From assembly GCF_003201875.1 (NCBI RefSeq), contig NZ_QJKD01000004.1, positions 1-64,000 on the forward strand: 64,000 nucleotides of DNA. The letters are read 5' to 3'. The position numbers were made by a program, and so were the translations under genes. The notes under the pieces were generated by a model. That model was not told where the DNA came from, did not search any database, and saw only the letters and a list, made by a program, of their open reading frames with translations. Source of the stretch: Hungatella effluvii (GTDB lineage Bacteria > Bacillota > Clostridia > Lachnospirales > Lachnospiraceae). Shown here one piece after another: positions 57,677 through 64,000 of the stretch (within the stretch, counting starts at the first letter, position 1; each line of letters starts with the position of its first letter).

Positions 57677-58516
57677 ATGAAAATAAAGTATTTGGGAACC
57701 GCGGCCGCGGAAGGCTGGCCGGCGCTGTTCTGCGACTGCCCATCCTGCCAGATGGCCCGGGAGCTGGGCGGTAAAAATATCCGGACACGCGCCCAGGCGG
57801 TGGTGGATGGCAGACTGTTAATCGATTTTGGACCGGATACGTATCTGCATGTGATCAGAGACGGTCTGAAGCTCCATGAAATAAACCATTGTATCGTGAC
57901 TCACGGGCACTGTGACCACTTTTATACCACGGATCTGATGATGAAGGCCAGACCATATGCACAGTCCGGAAGCGCCGCGCCGTTTCATGTCTATGGGACA
58001 AAGCGGATCGGAGAACTGTATAAACGCATGCGGGATGTGGATGACGACTGTGAAAATCTGGATGACTGTGTAAAACTCTCTGAAATTTACCCGTTTCAGC
58101 CATTTTCCGTCTTAAATTACCGGGTGACGCCTCTTCGGGCCGCCCATGATCCGGCGGAGTGCTGTCTGATCTTTCTGATCGAGGATGAGGCGGGAAAGAC
58201 GCTTCTGTATGGAAATGATACGGCGTATTTTCCGGAGGAGACGTGGGAGCAGCTGCGCGGCCGGCGGCTGGATCTGGTAAGCCTTGACTGCACCATGGGG
58301 ATTCTGGGGGACGGAGCGACCCATATGGGCTGGAATGGGGACGTAAGAACGAAGGAAAGGCTGGAGGCCATGGGTTGCGTCCATGACAATACCGTGTTTA
58401 TCCTCAATCATTTCTCCCATAACTGCGGTCGCGGGCTCTCCCATGAGGAGATGGAGGCGCTGGCGGCGCCAAAAGGCTTTCTGGTAGCCTGCGACGGGTT
58501 TACAGCGGAAGTATAG
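57677..58516 (+). CDS. MBL-fold metal-dependent hydrolase (PhnP-like)
   Basis: A 279-residue metallo-beta-lactamase-fold protein with the metal site THGHCDHF and later ligands in AAHDPAEC, GNDTAYFP and NHFSHNCG. The N-terminus KIKYLGTAAAEGWPALFC and the CDCPSC cysteines match the PhnP/cyclic phosphodiesterase type. Being in a sugar operon it may act on a phosphate ester or cyclic phosphate of the imported sugar, but that is inference. Confidence 0.8.
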   Translation: MKIKYLGTAAAEGWPALFCDCPSCQMARELGGKNIRTRAQAVVDGRLLIDFGPDTYLHVIRDGLKLHEINHCIVTHGHCDHFYTTDLMMKARPYAQSGSAAPFHVYGTKRIGELYKRMRDVDDDCENLDDCVKLSEIYPFQPFSVLNYRVTPLRAAHDPAECCLIFLIEDEAGKTLLYGNDTAYFPEETWEQLRGRRLDLVSLDCTMGILGDGATHMGWNGDVRTKERLEAMGCVHDNTVFILNHFSHNCGRGLSHEEMEALAAPKGFLVACDGFTAEV

Positions 58517-58538
58517 GACGAAAGACGGGAGAAAGAAG

Positions 58539-59918
58539 ATGCAGAAAAAATTAAATCGGATTTATGACGGCCATATGCAGGCGCTTTTATTCTGGATGTG
58601 CTGGCTGGTGTATTTTGCCTCCTATATCGGCAGGCTTAACTATTCATCGGCCATGCCGGCCATGATCGGCGGTTCTGTGATTACCGCCTCGCAGGCCGGG
58701 TTTATCAGTATGGTCTACTTTTTTGCCTACGGTGCGGGGCAGTTTCTCAACGGTATGCTGGCAGACCGCCTCCATCCGGGGAAAATGATATTTGCCGGGC
58801 TGTTTGCCTCCGGTCTCTTGAATCTGGCCATGGGTTTCTTATCAGGCTTTGGGATGATGGCGCTGTTCTGGTGTGTCAACGGGTATACCCAGGCGATGAT
58901 CTGGCCTCCAATTATGAGAATCTTTGCAAAGATGATGACCGAAGAGAGAAAAGTAAAGTACTGCGTGCATATCACCTCCACCATGGCAGTAGGAACGCTT
59001 GCCTCCTATCTGTTGTCCGCGGCGATGATCGCGGCTGCGGGCTGGCGGTTTGTGTTTTATGCTGCCGCCGTATGCATGTGCGGGGCAGCGCTGGTGTTTT
59101 GGCGCGGGTTTGCAAAGGTCGAGGCGTATTCAGCGAAACATGGGGCTGCGGAGGCATATGGGGGTGTGGTAGAAAGCGGGAATGTGGTAGAATATGAAAA
59201 GACGACAGAACAGGGGAAGGCGGCAGACACCGGATCCATGCCATTTGGACGGCTTCTGACCGCATCCGGCCTTCTTTTCCTTCTGATACCGGTGGTGGTT
59301 CACGGCGTATTAAAGGATGGGGTAACCTCCTGGGTTCCAACGTATATCAGCGAGACGTTTATGGCCTCGCCGACGCTGTCCATCCTGGTGACGACCATGC
59401 TTCCGATCATCAACCTGACCGGGGCCTATGCCGCCCAGTTTATGTACCGGAGATTCTTTCAGAAGCAGGAGGTTAAGACGGCGTCCTTTTTCTTTCTCAT
59501 TGCCACCGGCGCGCTGATTCTGCTCTGGCGGTTCAGCGCGGTCAATATGTTTCTGACGGCGGGACTGCTGTCTGTTATTACGGCGTCCATGATGGCGGTC
59601 AATACGCTTTTTGTCAATCTGCTCCCGCTCCGTTTTGAAAAGGAAGGGAGAGTGTCGACCGTTTCAGGCTTTTTAAATGCAATGGCATACCTGGGATGTG
59701 CCATATCCACCTATGGAATCGGTGTGCTGGTACAGCATGCGGGATGGCAGGTGACAATCTTTGGCTGGCTGGCCATAACTGCCGCTGCCATGGCCGTATG
59801 CTTTGCCTTAAGAAACCGGGTATTTACAGTGAAACTTACACAACGTTGTACTAGAGTGAAGGAGGAGGCAATCCATGAGCAAATGGATTTATCAGACAAA
59901 CGGGTTCAGCCCCGATGA
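58539..59918 (+). CDS. MFS transporter, organophosphate:phosphate antiporter type
   Basis: A 459-residue carrier with about 12 hydrophobic segments. The N-terminal pattern FASYIGRLNYSSAMPAMI and YGAGQFLNGMLADRLHPGKM matches the OPA group (GlpT, UhpT, UhpC). A hydrophilic central loop of about 45 residues is unusual in composition. It ends inside the GH65 gene (overlap of 44 bp), so its translation is coupled. It may import or export a sugar phosphate linked to the pathway. Confidence 0.82.
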   Translation: MQKKLNRIYDGHMQALLFWMCWLVYFASYIGRLNYSSAMPAMIGGSVITASQAGFISMVYFFAYGAGQFLNGMLADRLHPGKMIFAGLFASGLLNLAMGFLSGFGMMALFWCVNGYTQAMIWPPIMRIFAKMMTEERKVKYCVHITSTMAVGTLASYLLSAAMIAAAGWRFVFYAAAVCMCGAALVFWRGFAKVEAYSAKHGAAEAYGGVVESGNVVEYEKTTEQGKAADTGSMPFGRLLTASGLLFLLIPVVVHGVLKDGVTSWVPTYISETFMASPTLSILVTTMLPIINLTGAYAAQFMYRRFFQKQEVKTASFFFLIATGALILLWRFSAVNMFLTAGLLSVITASMMAVNTLFVNLLPLRFEKEGRVSTVSGFLNAMAYLGCAISTYGIGVLVQHAGWQVTIFGWLAITAAAMAVCFALRNRVFTVKLTQRCTRVKEEAIHEQMDLSDKRVQPR

Positions 59919-62850
59919 GGAAAGCTGCGTGCTGCACGAGACCGTGTTTCATAACGGGAACGGCTATATCGGAGTGCGCTCTAATTTTGAGGAGGGGTAC
60001 CCGGAGGGGCTAAAGACCATCCGCGGCTCCTATATCAATGGGTTTTATGATTTTATGAAAATGCCTCAGGCGGAAAAACTCTATGGCTTTGTCGAGGAAA
60101 AGCAGACCATGGTCAATGTGGCTGATACCCAGACGATCCGCTTAAAACTGGGAAGTGAGGAATTTTCCCTGTTTGAGGGAACCGTCCTCCGGTTCTGCCG
60201 CCGTCTGGATATGGAAAAAGGTGTGACAGAGCGCAGTATGGTCTGGCGTTCTCCCGAAGGGAAAGAGGTGGAGATTACCAGCCGGCGTATGGCTTCTTTT
60301 GCCAAGCTGCCGCTTTTTACCATTGAATATCAGGTAAAATCCATAAATTACAGCGGCCAGGCCGAAATAATCTCGGTTCATAACGGGGAGGTGAGCAATT
60401 ACTGTAATCCCGATGATCCGAGAGTCGCGGGAGAAAGTATCTCTCACCTTTGCCCGGTAAGGGCAGTGGTGGAGGGCGCCGTTTCCTGTCTGGTTACTTC
60501 CGCCGCAGTTTCCGGCCTTCTGGCCTGCAGTGCGGTATGCCACCAGCTGTCCGTTCCGGCGGAGGAGACGAAAGAGACGGCAGGCCATCAAATAACACGG
60601 ACGTTCCATGTTCAGATGAAGCCGGGGGAGAGTGTCACTCTGACTAAATATACGGTGTTTACTGACTCCGTGCGCAGGCAGGACGCGTTTGCCTGGGCTA
60701 TGGAGGAGATGAAAGAGGCCCTGGATATGGGGCTGGAATACTGGTATCAGAGGCAGCAGGAGTATCTGGCGGAATTCTGGAGGCGTTCAGATCTCGATAT
60801 AGATGGGGATGAGGAGACTGCTGTGGCAGTGCGCTATAATCTTTACCAGCTGCTTCAGTCCGCGGGCCGGGATGAATTCTGTAATATTGCTGCAAAAGGG
60901 CTGTCCGGCGAGGGATATGAAGGCCATTACTTCTGGGATACTGAAATGTATATGCAGCCGTTTTTTACGCTGACGAACCCGGAGATTTCCAGAAAGCTGC
61001 TGTCATTCCGATACAGGACACTGGAGGAAGCAAGGAAGAACGCCCGAATAGCCGGACACAAAAAAGGAGCGCTTTATCCATGGAGAACCATCATGGGTAA
61101 GGAATGCTCAGGATATTTTCCGTCAGGAACAGCGGCGTACCATATCAATGGTGACATTGCCTATGCGGTGGCGGCGTATTACCTTGTAACGGAGGACCGG
61201 AAGTTCCTGGCAGACATGGGAGCTGAGATTCTGTTTGAGACAGCCAGACTCTGGATGGATGCCGGGAATTTCCATGAGGGCCGTTTTGAGATCCATGAGG
61301 TGACCGGACCGGACGAATACACATGCCTGGTGGATAATAATTACTATACAAACGCATGTGCCAAATACAACCTGCACTGGGCCGTAAGATCCTGGGAGAT
61401 TTTAGAGAAAGCGGGAACCCTGGGGCCGGTGGCAGAGAAGATTGGAGTGACGGAAGAGGAGGTGGACCTGTTCCGAAAGGCGGAGCGGACCATGTACCTG
61501 CCTTATGATGAAAAACTTGGCATCAATCCGCAGGATGATACATTTCTGTCTAAAAAGGTCTGGGACTTAAACAAAACGCCTAAGGAGAATTTCCCTCTTC
61601 TGCTTCATTATCATCCGTTGTATTTATACCGCCATCAGGTGTGTAAACAGGCGGATACAGTTTTGGCCCACGTATTGTTTGAAGACATGCAGTCCAGGGA
61701 AACCATGGAGAAGTCGTTTGACTATTATGAGAAGATTACAACACATGATTCCTCGCTTTCTACGTGTATTTTCAGCATTATGGCTTCCCGTCTGGGGAGA
61801 AAAGAAAAGGCATACAGCTATTTCGGAGACTCGGCAAAGCTGGATCTGTTTAATACGCACCATAACACGGGGGATGGCATCCACACGGCCAACATGGGCG
61901 GCGTCTATATGGCGGTTGTCTATGGATTCGGAGGGCTTAGGGTTAAGGAACAGGGATTGTTCCTGGCTCCGTATCTGCCTGAGAAGTGGAACTCCTACCG
62001 GTTTACGTTTGCTTATCTTGGGAGCTTAATTTCAGTGGAGGTAAACAGAAATGGCTGCAGACTTACTTTGCTGGAAGGAAGACCGCAGACTGTGACTGTC
62101 TATGGCAAACGGTATTCTTTCACAGACTCTGTTGAATTTCCAATGATGGATAAAGAAGAGTGCGGTGAGAGTGACCAAAGGATAAGCAGAATGGAGAGCA
62201 CGCCGCGGTATGATGCGGTTATCTTCGATCTGGATGGGGTCATCTGCCATACGGACGCGTACCATTATGAGGCGTGGAAGGCGCTGGCGGACAGGCTTGG
62301 AGTTCCGTTCGATCAGCAGATCAACAATCTTTTGCGGGGAGTGTCCCGGGAGGAAAGCCTGGAGATTATCTTAAGGCATGGAGGCCTGACTACTCTGACA
62401 GAGGAGGAAAAACGGCGGGCTTGTGCTGAGAAAAATGAGATCTACAAGGGACTTTTAGATGAGATGTCACCGGCCGATTTAAGCGCGGAGGTGAAGGACA
62501 CGCTTGACGGCCTGCGGGCCATGGGAATCAAACTGGCGATCGGTTCCTCCAGCAAAAATGCGAAAAAAATTTTGGAGCGGATCGGTCTCGGCGGCTATTT
62601 TGACGCTGTTTCAGACGGAACAAATATTACGCGATCCAAACCGGATCCGGAAGTATTTCTTCTGGCGGCGCAGTACGCGGCGGCGGATCCGGAGCATTGT
62701 CTGGTCGTTGAGGACGCCAGGGCAGGCATCGAGGCGGCGTGCCGTGCCGGGATGGACAGCGCCGGTATTGGCGATGCCGCATCGTGCGGAGAGGCCTGTT
62801 ATGGCATGGAGACATTTTCACAGCTGCTGATAATCTGTGGAAAGCCGTAA
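59875..62850 (+). CDS. GH65 disaccharide phosphorylase fused to beta-phosphoglucomutase
   Basis: A 991-residue bifunctional protein. Residues 1 to about 765 are a family 65 glycoside phosphorylase, with the (alpha/alpha)6 catalytic core; Glu481 in TGPDEYT is the general-acid position, and the THDSSLSTCIFSIMA block is the phosphate-binding site. Residues about 780-991 are a HAD phosphatase-like beta-phosphoglucomutase: nucleophile Asp785 and Asp787 in FDLDGVICHT, then GSSSKNAK and the KPDPEVF Lys. It would turn an alpha-linked glucobiose (maltose, trehalose, kojibiose or nigerose) plus phosphate into glucose and beta-glucose 1-phosphate, and then glucose 6-phosphate. AGGAGGAGG precedes the ATG. 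Confidence 0.95.
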   Translation: MSKWIYQTNGFSPDEESCVLHETVFHNGNGYIGVRSNFEEGYPEGLKTIRGSYINGFYDFMKMPQAEKLYGFVEEKQTMVNVADTQTIRLKLGSEEFSLFEGTVLRFCRRLDMEKGVTERSMVWRSPEGKEVEITSRRMASFAKLPLFTIEYQVKSINYSGQAEIISVHNGEVSNYCNPDDPRVAGESISHLCPVRAVVEGAVSCLVTSAAVSGLLACSAVCHQLSVPAEETKETAGHQITRTFHVQMKPGESVTLTKYTVFTDSVRRQDAFAWAMEEMKEALDMGLEYWYQRQQEYLAEFWRRSDLDIDGDEETAVAVRYNLYQLLQSAGRDEFCNIAAKGLSGEGYEGHYFWDTEMYMQPFFTLTNPEISRKLLSFRYRTLEEARKNARIAGHKKGALYPWRTIMGKECSGYFPSGTAAYHINGDIAYAVAAYYLVTEDRKFLADMGAEILFETARLWMDAGNFHEGRFEIHEVTGPDEYTCLVDNNYYTNACAKYNLHWAVRSWEILEKAGTLGPVAEKIGVTEEEVDLFRKAERTMYLPYDEKLGINPQDDTFLSKKVWDLNKTPKENFPLLLHYHPLYLYRHQVCKQADTVLAHVLFEDMQSRETMEKSFDYYEKITTHDSSLSTCIFSIMASRLGRKEKAYSYFGDSAKLDLFNTHHNTGDGIHTANMGGVYMAVVYGFGGLRVKEQGLFLAPYLPEKWNSYRFTFAYLGSLISVEVNRNGCRLTLLEGRPQTVTVYGKRYSFTDSVEFPMMDKEECGESDQRISRMESTPRYDAVIFDLDGVICHTDAYHYEAWKALADRLGVPFDQQINNLLRGVSREESLEIILRHGGLTTLTEEEKRRACAEKNEIYKGLLDEMSPADLSAEVKDTLDGLRAMGIKLAIGSSSKNAKKILERIGLGGYFDAVSDGTNITRSKPDPEVFLLAAQYAAADPEHCLVVEDARAGIEAACRAGMDSAGIGDAASCGEACYGMETFSQLLIICGKP

Positions 62851-62859
62851 AATGGGGGG

Positions 62860-63144
62860 TACAGTTCACTCCCCACCAGGGTTACCGCAGTCCGGTTCGG
62901 CCGGGCAGGCCCGCTCAGTCTTTCCTGTGACTTTGCAGGGTATTAGAAGTTCTTAACGCGCAAAATTTTTCGTTCAGGTGAAATTCCCACTTGTCTGAGC
63001 GCAGCGAGTTTGGGAATTTCATCTGGTTTTTAGAAAAATTCTGCACGTTTAGAACTTCTTATGCCCGAAACCGGAACAGGAAAGACTGAGCGGGCCTGCC
63101 CGGCCGAACCGGACTGCGGTGGCCCTGGTGGGGAGTGAACTGTA
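62860..63144. mobile_element. 285-bp palindromic element, MITE-like
   Basis: The outer arms (62860-62929 and about 63077-63144), beginning TACAGTTCACTCCCCACC, are inverted repeats of about 68 bp with two mismatches; pairing goes on inward through AGAAGTTCT/AGAACTTCT and GTGAAATTCCCA/TGGGAATTTCA, around a loop near 63000. AAATGGGG occurs just outside both ends (62850-62857 and 63147-63154), which could be an 8-bp target duplication. No coding capacity. It follows the GH65 stop at once. Confidence 0.65.
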
Positions 63145-63154
63145 ACAAATGGGG

Positions 63155-63374
63155 ATAAAATCATAATAATTTTGTAAAATATTACTGGCATTATCTCATA
63201 TTATAGTATATAATAAGCGATAAGACTTGAGGCGGAGTTTTCTTCGCCTCATTGTTTTCTTTCCTGAAATGTGAGAAAATAGAGATAGGGAACAGGAAAG
63301 CAGTAAATTTGAGCAAAGAAGTAAATCTCAGTAAAGAAGTAAATTTCAGTAAAGCAAAGGCAGGTGACGACATT
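63155..63374 (+). other. gap before the last gene
   Basis: AT-rich DNA with a TATAAT at about 63208-63213 but no good -35, and a small hairpin GAGGCG/CGCCTC (63230-63251) followed by a T-rich run. Near 63304-63352 three related words (GTAAATTTGAGCAAAGAA, GTAAATCTCAGTAAAGAA, GTAAATTTCAGTAAAGCA) form a short tandem repeat of about 18 bases. Confidence 0.5.
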
Positions 63375-64000
63375 ATGCATAAATTCTTAAGGTCTATTGG
63401 ATTCAGCCTCTACCAGAAGGACCGGGATATCGATAAAATGTTAGATGAATTGACAGAAGATTTATCCGGCATGAAGCGGATTCAGCTGGATGAGGAGACG
63501 AACCTTTGTGAGATCAGAAAAGAGGTTGCGCCCGGAATGGGAATCGCCGTATTCGGTCAGATGGACCGTGATGGAGTATTTCGCCGGAATTATTACTATC
63601 CTTTTTTGAGAAGTGAGGATATGACATCGGATGTGTCCTGTTCCATTCAGCGCCATACAGAGCGTGAGACGTATGCGGGACTGCTTGATGAGTATAAGGT
63701 CGGTATTTCCCTGATTTTTTATATCGATAATTCATTCGAATGCAGGGAGAGAATCATGGATGAGCGTTCCCTGGAGACTAAGCGTGCCAACTTAACCGGA
63801 CTGGCGGTCAGCGGCAAGATTCTTCTGCCGATTCAGAAGACGGAGAAGCAGAGGGAGAACGCGAAGGTCACGGCGAAGGAGCGGAACACGCTTTTGGAAG
63901 CGGCCAAGAATGGTGATGAGGATGCCATGGAGACTCTGACTATTGAGGATATCGACATGTATTCCCAGATTTCCAGGCGCGTGATGAAGGAAGATTTATA
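63375..64000 (+). CDS. DUF3881-like protein, 3' end outside the window
   Basis: The open frame from ATG 63375 runs to the edge without a stop (208 codons). It starts MHKFLRSIGFSLYQKDRDI, with GFGQMDRDG-like and YYYPFLRS segments that fit the DUF3881 family seen in Lachnospiraceae, whose function is unknown. CAGGTGACGAC gives only a modest ribosome binding site. No catalytic motif is evident. Confidence 0.7.
   Translation, partial: MHKFLRSIGFSLYQKDRDIDKMLDELTEDLSGMKRIQLDEETNLCEIRKEVAPGMGIAVFGQMDRDGVFRRNYYYPFLRSEDMTSDVSCSIQRHTERETYAGLLDEYKVGISLIFYIDNSFECRERIMDERSLETKRANLTGLAVSGKILLPIQKTEKQRENAKVTAKERNTLLEAAKNGDEDAMETLTIEDIDMYSQISRRVMKEDL

Overview
The window is a chromosomal origin region from a low-to-moderate GC Firmicute, most likely a Lachnospiraceae member (Clostridium cluster XIVa). 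This rests on the 16S 5' end, two-subunit Fe-S fumarase, an OadB with an OadG-like small subunit, DUF4446 next to parAB, a DUF3881-type gene at the right edge, and strong sigma-A promoters with Shine-Dalgarno sites throughout. No database search was run; family calls come from motifs read in the sequence.

Left arm (1-17.3 kb, almost all minus strand, reading away from the origin): the 5' end of a 16S rRNA with two tandem promoters, a tRNA-Ser(GCU), a PlsC acyltransferase, a fumarase alpha/beta pair, a plus-strand YtrA-type GntR/ABC operon, an Rrf2 regulator, a sodium-pump decarboxylase beta subunit plus a 39-residue OadG-like subunit, a CNNM/CorC metal transporter behind a yybP-ykoY manganese riboswitch, and the replication operon dnaA-dnaN-S4-recF-gyrB-gyrA.

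Origin (15.6-17.7 kb): DnaA boxes lie on both sides of dnaA, so oriC appears bipartite. To the right are an ECF transporter S component with a structured leader, a PD-(D/E)XK (Rpn-like) protein, the rpmH-rnpA-yidD-yidC-jag-mnmE-mnmG-rsmG cluster, and a partition locus with two perfect parS sites around a CDP-alcohol phosphatidyltransferase (apparently started at ATT) and a degenerate alpha/beta hydrolase, followed by parA, parB and DUF4446. Five copies of a short CCCC/GGGG hairpin repeat sit between genes around dnaA, rpmH, rnpA and yidC.

Right arm (32-64 kb): pantothenate kinase; an uncharacterised membrane protein/amidohydrolase/TauE cluster; a cold-shock protein; a Crp-like regulator; adhE; an AraC-regulated sugar ABC importer with an acetyl-xylan-esterase-like enzyme and an oxidoreductase; NudC; bioY with a BirA-type operator; gdhA behind a leader terminator; and a YesMN-type two-component system beside an ABC importer, an MBL-fold hydrolase, an OPA-type MFS carrier and a GH65 phosphorylase fused to beta-phosphoglucomutase. 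The last set looks like an import and phosphorolysis route for an alpha-linked glucobiose. Two long palindromic elements (28.5 and 62.9 kb) are MITE-like. No phage, CRISPR or defence island was seen; the most unusual items are regulatory RNAs, origin-proximal repeats, non-ATG starts and the partition locus.
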